Assembly: GCA_947486575.1 (NCBI GenBank)
Contig: CANKUB010000041.1
Location: forward strand, 1 to 35,838
DNA: 35,838 nucleotides
Reading direction: 5' to 3'
DNA from: Betaproteobacteria bacterium
Lineage (GTDB): Bacteria > Pseudomonadota > Gammaproteobacteria > Burkholderiales > SG8-41
Numbering within the stretch: position 1 is the first letter of the stretch; each line of letters opens with the position of its first letter. Below are positions 8,000 to 15,589 of the stretch, one piece after another. Position numbers and translations under genes: made by a program. A model generated the notes under the pieces. The model was not told the origin of the DNA and did not search any database. It was given only the letters and a program-made list of their open reading frames with translations.

Positions 8000-8415
8000 G
8001 CGCACCGTATCTGCTCGACACCGACACCTGCATTTACCTGATTAACCGGCGCACGGGCTTTGAACGTTTGCTGGAGCATCTTGAAACACTCGCCTACGGC
8101 GACGTTTTAATTTCATCGATCAGCGCTGCTGAACTGGAATTCGGCATCGCCAAAAGCCATCGCGGCGCGGCAAACCGCAATCGCTACACGCTGTTCATGG
8201 CGCGATTTGAAATCGCCCTGTTCGACGAGAACGCTGCAAGCCGCTACGGCCCGCTGCGCGCCACACTCGAAACGGCAGGTACGCCCATAGGCCCGCTGGA
8301 CACACTCATCGCCGCGCATGGTATGGCGCTGAATGCCACGTTGATTACCAACAACGTGCGCGAATTCAGCCGCGTGGAAAATCTTAAGATCGAAAACTGG
8401 TTTGCAGACATTTAG
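7996..8415 (+). CDS. vapC: VapC-type ribonuclease toxin (PIN domain)
   Basis: A 139-residue PIN-domain endoribonuclease. The metal-binding acidic residues are present: D8 in YLLDTDTC, E46 in SAAELEFG and D102 in GPLDTLIAAH, followed by the N-rich LITNNVREFSRV segment that supplies N119/N120. VapC enzymes of this LLDTDTCIYLI type cleave tRNA(fMet) or other stable RNAs and arrest growth when free of VapB. It looks intact and is coupled to vapB by the 4-base overlap. The pair lies between the transporter gene and a decayed second toxin-antitoxin locus. Confidence 0.93.
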   Translation: MSAPYLLDTDTCIYLINRRTGFERLLEHLETLAYGDVLISSISAAELEFGIAKSHRGAANRNRYTLFMARFEIALFDENAASRYGPLRATLETAGTPIGPLDTLIAAHGMALNATLITNNVREFSRVENLKIENWFADI

Positions 8416-8545
8416 TTTTACGCCGTCACTGCTTGCGCGGTTCCAAAAAGCGGATTATTGCTGCAACGAAAAATTGACGGATTCGAATATACATTCCGCC
8501 AGCAATCCGTTGCAAAATTGCGCTTGCCACATCCAGTTTTTGTAG

Positions 8546-8674
8546 AATGGCCTACTGACAGGCAGAATGGTTGTAGTGCGCTACACCCGGCATGGCGCGG
8601 ATCGCCATACTTTTAGCATGAGGAAAGCCAATGAACGCGAACAAAACCGTATCGCGCTGCGCCTTGAAATCTAA
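8546..8674 (+). pseudogene. brnT: BrnT toxin remnant (C-terminal part only)
   Basis: The frame entered after the in-frame TAG at 8543-8545 reads NGLLTGR, then from ATG 8567 MVVVRYTRHGADRHTFSMRK and ANEREQNRIALRLEI, stopping at 8672-8674. This matches the last strands and the S-x-R-K/R-A-N/T-x-R-E helix of BrnT (RelE-fold) toxins. A full BrnT is about 90-100 residues; the N-terminal two thirds are missing and no frame between 8416 and 8545 supplies them. The fragment overlaps the brnA start by 44 bases, the usual brnTA arrangement. The toxin is therefore almost certainly inactive, unless the 35-codon ORF is still made. Confidence 0.65.
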
Positions 8675-8906
8675 ACTAGCCCGCGTTGACACGCATGTCA
8701 TCAAGCCGGATGAATATCAGGAAATTCCTGAACTCACCGATACCATGCTTGCCCGCGCTAAAGTGAATAAAGGCGGAAAGCCGGTATCGCAAAACCCGCG
8801 CGAGTTAATATCGCTGCGCTTACCCGCTGATGTCATCGCACGCTGGAAAGCCACCGGCCCGGGTTGGCAGACGCGCATGGCCGATCGGCTGAAAAAGGCT
8901 CGGTGA
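8631..8906 (+). CDS. brnA: BrnA-type antitoxin
   Basis: A 91-residue protein of the BrnA family (COG3514). The central stretch IPELTDTMLARAKVNKGGKP and the C-terminal ribbon-helix-helix segment ELISLRLPADVIARWKATG followed by PGWQTRMADRLKKA are characteristic. BrnA binds BrnT and represses the brnTA promoter. Here the partner toxin is only a 3' remnant immediately upstream, so this is an apparently intact orphan antitoxin. AGGAAAG at 8621-8627 is a good ribosome site for the ATG at 8631. It could persist as a regulator or as an anti-addiction factor. Confidence 0.88.
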   Translation: MNANKTVSRCALKSKLARVDTHVIKPDEYQEIPELTDTMLARAKVNKGGKPVSQNPRELISLRLPADVIARWKATGPGWQTRMADRLKKAR

Positions 8907-9077
8907 AGCATTCGAATCTCGTCATAGTTGAGCTTGTGTAAGTTGCTGAATAGATAGCGCCAGCACAGAGAGGCGGTTAGAGCTTGTCGTATTTTGTCGC
9001 CTTACCTCGAGACTTGTCTACCGGATACTTATTCGCATTGATCGCCAACTTCTTGTCGGCTGATTTCCGATGATGCA

Positions 9078-9356
9078 ATGCTGGCCTGCAACTACGCAGC
9101 TCTGATGCTTGAAAAAGGCGAATTTCAGAAAGCGGAAGTACTATTCAAGCAGGCTATCAAGGGCGGAAATTTGCCCAACGCCTATTATGGACTGGCCCTG
9201 CTTTACCGGATGGCGAGTGAGTTTGATGCCAGTAAGGGCGTTCTTGAAACAATGTTTTCCCGAATACCGCAACAGACTTTGGCAAGAGAATATGCGGGGA
9301 TATACGCCGAAGCCAAACACCTCTATAGCGAGTTAAACAAAGAGAAAAAGCATTGA
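9078..9356 (+). CDS. Small TPR-like protein, possibly truncated
   Basis: The 92-residue frame contains one good and one weak tetratricopeptide helix pair: NYAALMLEKGEFQKAEVLFK then AYYGLALLYRMASEFDASKG. TPR units mediate protein-protein contacts. The open frame begins only 12 codons upstream of the ATG (stop TGA at 9039-9041), no ribosome site is visible, and there is no signal peptide or partner domain, so it may be the tail of a larger decayed gene. A TTG-started 31-codon frame (9353-9448) overlaps its stop by three bases but is unlikely to be real. Function unknown. Confidence 0.5.
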   Translation: MLACNYAALMLEKGEFQKAEVLFKQAIKGGNLPNAYYGLALLYRMASEFDASKGVLETMFSRIPQQTLAREYAGIYAEAKHLYSELNKEKKH

Positions 9357-9478
9357 GCCAGGTCAATCGGAATTTTCCACCGAATTGGGCACAAGGATTT
9401 CGCCACCGCGTAAAATTTCTATTCCGGCAAAAGCTCGAGCACAATTAATCTTTAGCACATTGATCGATTTCAAACATC

Positions 9479-10441
9479 TTACTGCGCCTCAATCCCCGCC
9501 TGCTTAACCACTTTAATCCACTTGGCGACTTCAGCTTTGATATAGGCCTCGTGCTCGTCGAGCGTACTGCCCACGGGCTCGGCACCTTGCTCGATGAGAA
9601 ATTTGCGATTCGCCGGATCGCGCAGCGACGTAACCAGTGCACTGTTCAAACGCTCGCCTATGGCACGCGGAATTCCCGCCGGGCCGATATAGCTGAAGCC
9701 GCTACTCACCACGTAGCCGGGCATACCGGCTTCGATCATGGTGGGCACCTCTTTGGCAAACCCCGCGCGCTTGTCGCCGGTTTGCGCGATAAGCCGTATA
9801 CGCCCCTGCTGCACATGTCCATAGACGAGCGGCAGGCTGGAGAATTGCAGTTGCACGTGTCCCGCCACCAGATCGATGATCGCCGGGCCAGCGCCCTTGT
9901 ACGGCACATGCACAATTTTCGTTCCAGCCATCGCATTGAACAGTTCGACCGACATATGGCCGACGGTGGCACGCCCTGAGGAAGAACAAAACAATTGCCC
10001 CGGTCGCGATTTCGCCAGTGTGATCAATTCCTTGACGTTTTTCACTGGCAGCGAGGGATGCACCACCAGCCCGGACGGCACATCCACAACCAGCCCCAAG
10101 CCGGTGAAATCTTTCACCGTGTCGTACGGCATTTTTTTGATCATTGACGGATTGATCACAAAACTCGCGGCTACCAGGCCTACGGTGTAACCATCCGGCG
10201 GGCTTTTGGCGATGATCTCACCGCCCACCGTGCCACCCGCGCCTGCGCGATAGTCAAACACCAGTTGCTGCCCCAAAACTTCCGTCATTTTCGGTTGCAG
10301 CAATCTGAAAAACACATCGCTGTTGCCGCCGGGCGCGGCCGGATTCACCACACGGATGAGTTTGTTGGGAAACGGTTGCGCCATCGCTACGCCGCCAAAC
10401 AACATTACGGTAAAGCTTCCCCACACGCAGCAACGCTTCAT
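9479..10441 (-). CDS. Bug/TctC-family periplasmic solute receptor (copy 1)
   Basis: A 320-residue extracytoplasmic receptor. The signal peptide is MKRCCVWGSFTVMLFGGVAMAQ, followed by the family start PFPNKLIRVVNPAAPGGNSDV. VFDYRAGAGGTVGGEIIAKSPPDGYT, VVHPSLPVKNVKELI and VHVPYKGAGPAIIDLVAG are the hallmark blocks; the G-x-x-D/N-x-x-x-R loop binds carboxylates. Bug proteins capture organic acids for tripartite tricarboxylate transporters or signal to regulators. The longer frame opens at 10720; ATG 10439-10441 has GAGGAG at 10448-10453 and starts the signal peptide. The gene lies 43 bases after the deacetylase-like gene on the same strand, so the two probably serve the same substrate. Confidence 0.9.
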   Translation of the reverse strand: MKRCCVWGSFTVMLFGGVAMAQPFPNKLIRVVNPAAPGGNSDVFFRLLQPKMTEVLGQQLVFDYRAGAGGTVGGEIIAKSPPDGYTVGLVAASFVINPSMIKKMPYDTVKDFTGLGLVVDVPSGLVVHPSLPVKNVKELITLAKSRPGQLFCSSSGRATVGHMSVELFNAMAGTKIVHVPYKGAGPAIIDLVAGHVQLQFSSLPLVYGHVQQGRIRLIAQTGDKRAGFAKEVPTMIEAGMPGYVVSSGFSYIGPAGIPRAIGERLNSALVTSLRDPANRKFLIEQGAEPVGSTLDEHEAYIKAEVAKWIKVVKQAGIEAQ

Positions 10442-10474
10442 CGCCCGCTCCTCAAACAACATATTATTTTTTAA

Positions 10475-10487
10475 AATCAAATACTTA
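10475..10487 (+). promoter_or_regulatory. IHF-consensus-like AT-rich site between deacetylase-like and Bug genes
   Basis: AATCAAATACTTA fits the IHF consensus WATCARNNNNTTR exactly and has the typical A/T tract just upstream (10461-10474). It overlaps the TAA stop of the deacetylase-like gene and lies 34 bases ahead of the Bug start. It is one of seven related motifs at gene boundaries in the window. IHF binding is inference. Confidence 0.3.
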
Positions 10488-11369
10488 TTTATTTCCTGCT
10501 GATTTGTCCTGCTTCCCGTACCAATCCAGTATCTGCTCACCCGTCCAGAACAACACACCGGGCTTATCGCGCAGCGTCTTGAACACCGTTTCAAAATATT
10601 TGATGCGATGCGCAACACCGGAGATATACGGATGCACAGCAATCGCCATGATCTTCGCGCGCGTTTTGCCTTCTTCGTAGAGCCGCTCAAAGTGATCCAT
10701 GGTGCGCGTGACGAACTCATTGCTGGAATGATGCTGCACCATCATCATCGGAATGTCGTTGCACTCCGCGTTATAGGGCATTGCCACCACCTTGCCATAG
10801 TTGGTGCGGATGTTGCACGGCTCGTCGTCGATAATCCAGTCAGCGATGTATTTGATACCCGCTTCGGCCAGATAATCCGGCGTGTAATTTGTCTCCGTCA
10901 GTCCCGGCGACAGCCAGCCTACCGGCGCCTTGCCGGTGAAATCCTTGATGATTTTGACCGTACGCTGAATCATCGCGCGCTGATCTTTTTCAACGTGTAT
11001 CGGCTGCTGGTCATACGAGTGACCCACAAACTCCCATCCAGATTTCAGCGACTCTTCCGCTACCCGCACATAATCGCTAATCACCCGCGCATTGGTGAAC
11101 AGCGATGCCTTGATACCCAGATCATCCAGCGCCTGTTTCATGCGCCAGAAGCCCACGCGCATGCCGTATTCATGCCACGCCCAGTGCGCGAAATCCGGTA
11201 CGCGGTTGATGTGGGTTGGCGGCGGCAACACTTGCCGTGGCATCGGCCGATGGATATCCCACACCTCAACATTGATAATCGGCCAGATCACCACGCGCGC
11301 GCCGCCAGGCAGCTTTAACGGCGGACGATCAATAATGGCGGAATAGTCGAGGCGTTGCGATGGAAGCAT
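10485..11369 (-). CDS. Polysaccharide-deacetylase-family (NodB/PuuE-like) hydrolase
   Basis: A 294-residue cytoplasmic protein with no signal peptide. It has the PuuE/allantoinase-like version of the NodB fold: VVIWPIINVEVWD (residues 26-38), FWRMKQALDDLGIKASLFTN, EFVGHSYDQQPIH (H117), GWLSPGLTETNYTPDYLAEAGI and ADWIIDDEPCNI (D181, D182), with HP at 246-247. The classical TFDD metal motif is not seen and HSxxxH is altered, as in PuuE proteins, so it is probably an amidohydrolase of a small molecule, not a polysaccharide enzyme. It is followed by a Bug receptor and is divergent from two more, which points to catabolism of an imported carboxylated amide. The actual substrate is unknown. Confidence 0.8.
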   Translation of the reverse strand: MLPSQRLDYSAIIDRPPLKLPGGARVVIWPIINVEVWDIHRPMPRQVLPPPTHINRVPDFAHWAWHEYGMRVGFWRMKQALDDLGIKASLFTNARVISDYVRVAEESLKSGWEFVGHSYDQQPIHVEKDQRAMIQRTVKIIKDFTGKAPVGWLSPGLTETNYTPDYLAEAGIKYIADWIIDDEPCNIRTNYGKVVAMPYNAECNDIPMMMVQHHSSNEFVTRTMDHFERLYEEGKTRAKIMAIAVHPYISGVAHRIKYFETVFKTLRDKPGVLFWTGEQILDWYGKQDKSAGNK

Positions 11370-11471
11370 GATTTGCCCAGCGTAATGAGTGAATGTTGTT
11401 CAAACGATTATACGGGCAATTTGCATAGCCAGTTGCGATTGACTACCATGCGTCAGACGAGGAGATCACTC

Positions 11472-12458
11472 ATGAAACGCATTATTTTTTTCACCCTGAT
11501 CAGCACTGCAACCTTTCAGGAGGCTGCTGCTCAAAACCCTTCGACAAGCTCAGGGCAGGCTTTCCCTACACGCTCGATCCGGCTGGTGGTGCCCTTCCCA
11601 CCAGGCGGCAACATCGACATCACTGCACGCGCTATCGCACCGGGTCTGGGCGAACTGCTCGGGCAGACTGTCGTAGTCGACAATCGCGGTGGCGCAGGCG
11701 GCTTGATCGGCATAGAGATTGTGACCAAGTCTGCGCCGGATGGACACACGCTGGCACTGGCCTCCAGCGGCACTATCACGGTGGCGCCATCGCTCTACAC
11801 CAAGATGCCCTACGATCCAATCAAGGATCTGACTGCGATCGCGCTGCTGTCGTATGTGCCGATTGTGCTGGTGGTAAACCCCGGGAATCCTGCGAAGTCG
11901 GTCAAGGAATTTATTGCGCTCGCCAAGAGCAGGCCTGGCAAGTTGACGATGGCATCGGGCGGAAACGGCACCTCCAATCAACTGGCGGGCGAACTGTTTC
12001 AGCTGGAAACCGGCACAAAGTTCGTGCATGTTCCCTATAAAGGCGCCGCCCCTGCCGTTGTTGATGTGATGGGCGGGCAAGTCGATATGCTGTTCGATCA
12101 ATTGAGCGCATCCAGTAACTTCATCCGCTCCGGCAAGCTGCGCGCCTTGGTGGTGGCCGGTGAAAAGCGTAACGCTGTCATACCCGATGTGCCCACCATG
12201 ATCGAGAGCGGCTTGAAGAATTGCGACGCGGGCACGTTTACCGCATTAATGGGCCCGGCTGCATTGCCGCGCAACGTAATCGCTGCGCTGAATACCGCAG
12301 TCAATAAAACACTGGCCATGCCGGCAACACGCGAACGTTTTGCGGCCGTGGGTGCAAGCGTACTCGGCGGGACACCGGCGCAGCTCGACAAGAACCTGAA
12401 AGAAGAACTGGCGATGTGGACGCGCGTGGTCAAGGCCGCCAATATCCGTGTCGACTAA
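11472..12458 (+). CDS. Bug/TctC-family periplasmic solute receptor (copy 2)
   Basis: A 328-residue receptor whose ATG at 11472 has AGGAG at 11460-11464. After a signal peptide (MKRIIFFTLISTATFQEAAAQ) comes an unusual NPSTSSGQ stretch before the family start AFPTRSIRLVVPFPPGGNIDI. The rest is canonical: VVVDNRGGAGGLIGIEIVTK, APDGHTLALASSG, TKFVHVPYKGAAPAVVDVMG. It is closely similar to the next gene, sharing runs such as VIPDVPTMIESGLKNCDAG, so the two arose by tandem duplication. The NPSTSSGQ insert is encoded by a short dispersed repeat (11537-11555) absent from its paralogue. It is divergent from the deacetylase-like gene across a 102-base gap, where no operator could be identified. Confidence 0.92.
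   Translation: MKRIIFFTLISTATFQEAAAQNPSTSSGQAFPTRSIRLVVPFPPGGNIDITARAIAPGLGELLGQTVVVDNRGGAGGLIGIEIVTKSAPDGHTLALASSGTITVAPSLYTKMPYDPIKDLTAIALLSYVPIVLVVNPGNPAKSVKEFIALAKSRPGKLTMASGGNGTSNQLAGELFQLETGTKFVHVPYKGAAPAVVDVMGGQVDMLFDQLSASSNFIRSGKLRALVVAGEKRNAVIPDVPTMIESGLKNCDAGTFTALMGPAALPRNVIAALNTAVNKTLAMPATRERFAAVGASVLGGTPAQLDKNLKEELAMWTRVVKAANIRVD
11537..11555 (+). repeat. Short dispersed repeat inserted in frame in a Bug gene
   Basis: CCCTTCGACAAGCTCAGGG is, from memory, the core of a family of short repeats widespread in proteobacterial genomes (TTCGACAAGCTCAGG and its complement). Here it lies inside a coding sequence, adding eight codons (NPSTSSGQ) at the signal-peptide/mature junction relative to the neighbouring paralogue. 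The frame is kept. Confidence 0.55.
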
Positions 12459-12547
12459 GCATCGGCCTGATGCGCGCAGCATCGGTGTTACGCGAATTTG
12501 CGTCTAAAGAGATGATTCAATACCATGCGCGTCCAAGGAGATTTCCC

Positions 12548-13510
12548 ATGACGCGCATCATTCCGTTTTTGTTGCTGGTGACTACTGCAATCGGGCAGGC
12601 AGTAGCGCAGGCCTACCCCACACGCCCGGTACGTCTGGTGGTGCCCTTCGTACCCGGCGGCAACATCGACATCACCGCACGCGCCATAGCGCCGGGCCTG
12701 GGTGAGTTGCTGGGGCAGCAAATTGTGATTGATAACCGTGGCGGGGCAGGCGGCCTCATCGGCACCGAACTCGTCGCCAAATCCGCGCCGGATGGTTACA
12801 CGCTGGTGCTGGGCTCCAGCGGCGTGTTGACCGTTGCGCCGACGCTCTACAGCAAGATGCCATACGATTCCGTCAAGGATTTTACGCCGGTCGTGCTGCT
12901 CTCCTATGTGCCGATCGTGCTGGTGGTCAATCCCACTCTGTCCGCGAAAAACGTGAAGGATTTCATCACTCTCGCCAAATCACGTCCTGGCAAAATGATC
13001 ATGGCCTCGGCGGGCAACGGCACCACCAATCAACTCGCAGGCGAATTGTTCCAGATGGAAACCGGCGCGAAATTCGTTCATGTGCCGTACAAAGGCAGCG
13101 GCCCGGCGCTGATCGACTTGATTGGCGGGCAAGTCGATATGCTGTTCGATCAGCTCAGCGCATCGAGCAACTACATTCGCTCTGGTCGTCTGCGCGGCAT
13201 CGTGGTCGCCGGTGAAAAACGCAACGCGGTGATTCCCGATGTGCCGACCATGATTGAAAGCGGTTTGAAGAATTGTGACGCAGGCACCTTCACGGCGTTG
13301 ATGGCGCCCGCAGGATTAGCGCGCGAGATTGTGACAAAGCTGAATACCGCCGGTAATAAAGCCCTGGCCATGCAAGCCACGCGAGATCGATTTGCAACCG
13401 TGGGCGCTGATATTCTTGGCGGCACACCCGCGCAGTTGGATACGCTTATGAAACAGGAGCTGGCGAAGTGGACGCGCGTGGCGAAGACTGCAAATATCAA
13501 GCTGGATTAA
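12548..13510 (+). CDS. Bug/TctC-family periplasmic solute receptor (copy 3)
   Basis: A 320-residue receptor with signal peptide MTRIIPFLLLVTTAIGQAVAQ and mature start AYPTRPVRLVVPFVPGGNID. AAGGAGA at 12535-12541 is a strong ribosome site for ATG 12548; the longer frame from 12416 overlaps the preceding gene and is not used. IVIDNRGGAGGLIGTELVAK, SYVPIVLVVNP and FVHVPYKGSGPALIDLIGG are the family blocks. It lies 89 bases after copy 2, to which it is highly similar, and is convergent with the leuD-like gene at 13547. With copy 2 it may supply the missing TctC-type receptor for the TctAB permease encoded in the neighbouring operon. Confidence 0.92.
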   Translation: MTRIIPFLLLVTTAIGQAVAQAYPTRPVRLVVPFVPGGNIDITARAIAPGLGELLGQQIVIDNRGGAGGLIGTELVAKSAPDGYTLVLGSSGVLTVAPTLYSKMPYDSVKDFTPVVLLSYVPIVLVVNPTLSAKNVKDFITLAKSRPGKMIMASAGNGTTNQLAGELFQMETGAKFVHVPYKGSGPALIDLIGGQVDMLFDQLSASSNYIRSGRLRGIVVAGEKRNAVIPDVPTMIESGLKNCDAGTFTALMAPAGLAREIVTKLNTAGNKALAMQATRDRFATVGADILGGTPAQLDTLMKQELAKWTRVAKTANIKLD

Positions 13511-13546
13511 CGCGCCACCTTTATAAAGATCATTTAAAACAAATAC

Positions 13547-14164
13547 TTACACCGCGTCAGCGTATAGCCAGGGGCGTTCACTTTTATAAGCCGCCTCAAA
13601 CGCATCCAGCCGCTCACGGTATTGCACGGTGCGCGCAATATCATCCAGCCCTTCCAGCAGACATTTCTTGCGCACCGGGTGAATCTCAAAGCGGTGCGTT
13701 TTTCCCTGCGGGTCAATCACCGTCTGCGCAGCCAGATCCACACTGATCGTTGATCCCGGATGCTCGCGCAACTGGGTACGCAGTGCGGCGCATTCCGCAT
13801 CACTTAGCACCACTGGCAGCAAGCCATTTTTGTAGCAGTTATTCGCGTGAATATCGCCAAAGCTCGACGCAATCACACAACGAATACCAAACTCATACAA
13901 GGCATACACCGCGCTTTCACGTGAAGAACCGCTGCCCCAATTGCGATCCGCCACGATGATCTGCGCGCGATTAAATGGCGCAACATTGAGCAAATGTTCC
14001 TTCTCGCTGCCGTCGGCATTGAAGCGCCGGTCGTGAAACAGAATGCGCGCATGCTCGGGCCCGCGCGGCACTTTGTTAAAGCGCGTCGGGCAGAGTTGAT
14101 TGGTATCGACATTGGGTTCGTCGATGGGTGCCGCTACTGCGGTGATGGTGGTGAAGGGATTCAT
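13547..14164 (-). CDS. leuD: 3-isopropylmalate dehydratase small-subunit homologue (LeuD-like swivel domain)
   Basis: A 205-residue aconitase-superfamily swivel subunit. It partners the LeuC-like subunit encoded one base upstream (LeuC stop 14166-14168, LeuD ATG 14162-14164). NVDTNQLCPTRF, ADRNWGSGSSRE (residues 73-83) and SSFGDIHANNCYKNGLLPV are present. The substrate-side motif reads SSRESAVYAL, where E. coli leucine-pathway LeuD has SSREHAPWAL, and GCGSSRE has become GSGSSRE. This places it in the divergent LeuD group and makes a catabolic or alternative substrate plausible. It is the last gene of a seven-gene operon led by tctBA. Leucine biosynthesis itself cannot be excluded, but leuB-leuA and other leucine genes are absent here. 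Confidence 0.85.
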   Translation of the reverse strand: MNPFTTITAVAAPIDEPNVDTNQLCPTRFNKVPRGPEHARILFHDRRFNADGSEKEHLLNVAPFNRAQIIVADRNWGSGSSRESAVYALYEFGIRCVIASSFGDIHANNCYKNGLLPVVLSDAECAALRTQLREHPGSTISVDLAAQTVIDPQGKTHRFEIHPVRKKCLLEGLDDIARTVQYRERLDAFEAAYKSERPWLYADAV

Positions 14165-14165
14165 T

Positions 14166-15572
14166 TCATGCGCCTTTCAACAAATCACGCACATCAGTCA
14201 GCCGACCTTTGAGCGCCGCCGCAGCCGCCATCGCGGGGCTTAGCAGATGCGTGCGTCCACCGGTACCCTGGCGGCCCTTGAAATTGCGGTTTGAGGTGGA
14301 TGCACAACGCTCACCCGGCTGCAATTGATCGCCGTTAATGGCGGTGCACAATGAACAACCCGGCTCGCGCCATTCAAAGTTTGCCGCTATCAATATTTTA
14401 TCCAGGCCTTCCTGCTCGGCTTGACGTTTCACCAACTGTGAGCCGGGCACTACCCATGCAGGAATCACCGCGCGGCCCAGTCTGGCAACCGCTGCCGCCG
14501 CGCGGATATCCTCAATGCGGGCGTTAGTACACGAGCCAATAAACACTTTGTCCACGGTGATGTCTGACAGCGCCATACCCGGCGTCAACGCCTGATAGTC
14601 AATAGCGGCGGCCATCTCCTGCGCGGCGATTTCGTCTTTGACATCGCGCGGGTTGGGCACCACACCCGTCACCGGTCCACCTTGCTCGGGGTTGGTGCCC
14701 CACGTCACCATCGGCGCGATGTCGGGCGCATTCAATGACACCTCGCTGTCAAAGCGCGCACCTTCGTCGCTGGGTAATTGCTGCCACAGTGCCAGTGCTG
14801 CATCCCACTGCACCCCTTTGGGCGCATACGGTCGGCCTTGCATGTATGCGTAGGTGGTGTCATCGGGCGCAACCATGCCTGCACGCGCACCGGCTTCGAT
14901 CGACATATTGCAAACTGTCATGCGGCCTTCCATGCTCATATGACTAAAGGTGCTCCCAGCGTATTCGAGCACGTGGCCGGTGCCGCCTGCCACACCGATT
15001 TTTGCAATGATGGCGAGAATCACGTCTTTGGGCGACACGCCAAAACCCAGCTTGCCGTCAATGGTAATGCGCATGGTTTTCTGCGCGCGCTGCCAGATGG
15101 TTTGCGTTGCCATCACATGCATCATGTCGGAGGCGCCAATGCCAAACGACAGACAACCGAACGCGCCATGCGTGGACGTATGCGAATCCGCGCCGCAGAT
15201 CAGCAAGCCCGGCTGCGTAATGCCCTGCTCCGGCGGCACGATGTGCAGAATACCCTGACGCGGATCGTCAATGCCGAACAGGGTGATGCCATGCCTGGCT
15301 GCATTGGTTTGCAGTTTGATCACCATATTGCGAATCTCGGCATTGGCGATGCCTGCCACGCCATTTTCGCGCCCGGTGGTGGGCACATAATGATCGTTAA
15401 ACGCGAACACCTGTTTGGGCCGCGCGATGGTACGGCCCTGCTGCTCCAGCTTGTCAAAGGCGTGTGACGATCCTTCGTGGAAAAACGCACGATCCACGTG
15501 CAACAGCAGTTCGCCCTCCTCCTCCACTACAACATGGCGATTCCAGATTTTTTCGAATAGGGTAAGCGGCAT
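14166..15572 (-). CDS. leuC: 3-isopropylmalate dehydratase large-subunit homologue (LeuC-like)
   Basis: A 468-residue [4Fe-4S] hydro-lyase subunit from ATG 15570-15572, with GGAG upstream; a TTG one codon earlier is the alternative start. Cluster ligands are present: C348 in GSCTNAR, and C406 and C409 in GCSLCTA. Other blocks are NDHYVPTT, LICGADSHTSTHGAFG and SNRNFKGRQG, the last differing from the usual NRNFEGRQG. The enzyme would isomerise a 2-hydroxy acid to its 3-hydroxy isomer through a dehydrated intermediate. The length equals that of bacterial LeuC, but the N-terminal half departs from the leucine-pathway form. It is downstream of tctBA, the dehydrogenase and the reductase in one tight operon, which favours a role in catabolism of an imported acid. 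Confidence 0.87.
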   Translation of the reverse strand: MPLTLFEKIWNRHVVVEEEGELLLHVDRAFFHEGSSHAFDKLEQQGRTIARPKQVFAFNDHYVPTTGRENGVAGIANAEIRNMVIKLQTNAARHGITLFGIDDPRQGILHIVPPEQGITQPGLLICGADSHTSTHGAFGCLSFGIGASDMMHVMATQTIWQRAQKTMRITIDGKLGFGVSPKDVILAIIAKIGVAGGTGHVLEYAGSTFSHMSMEGRMTVCNMSIEAGARAGMVAPDDTTYAYMQGRPYAPKGVQWDAALALWQQLPSDEGARFDSEVSLNAPDIAPMVTWGTNPEQGGPVTGVVPNPRDVKDEIAAQEMAAAIDYQALTPGMALSDITVDKVFIGSCTNARIEDIRAAAAVARLGRAVIPAWVVPGSQLVKRQAEQEGLDKILIAANFEWREPGCSLCTAINGDQLQPGERCASTSNRNFKGRQGTGGRTHLLSPAMAAAAALKGRLTDVRDLLKGA

Positions 15573-15589
15573 CAATTACTCCGTAAGGG

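Noticed and set aside
7670-8005. N-terminal extension of the ABC transporter frame to 8005
   Set aside because: It lies antisense to vapB/vapC, lacks protein character, and the signal peptide begins at the ATG at 7669.
9353-9448. TTG-started 31-codon frame overlapping the TPR-like gene stop
   Set aside because: Too short, no ribosome site and no recognisable similarity.
10442-10720. Upstream extension of Bug copy 1
   Set aside because: It overlaps the deacetylase-like gene, and GAGGAG plus the signal peptide fix the start at 10441.
11370-11471. Divergent operator between the deacetylase-like gene and Bug copy 2
   Set aside because: No inverted repeat or convincing promoter hexamers could be identified in the 102 bases.
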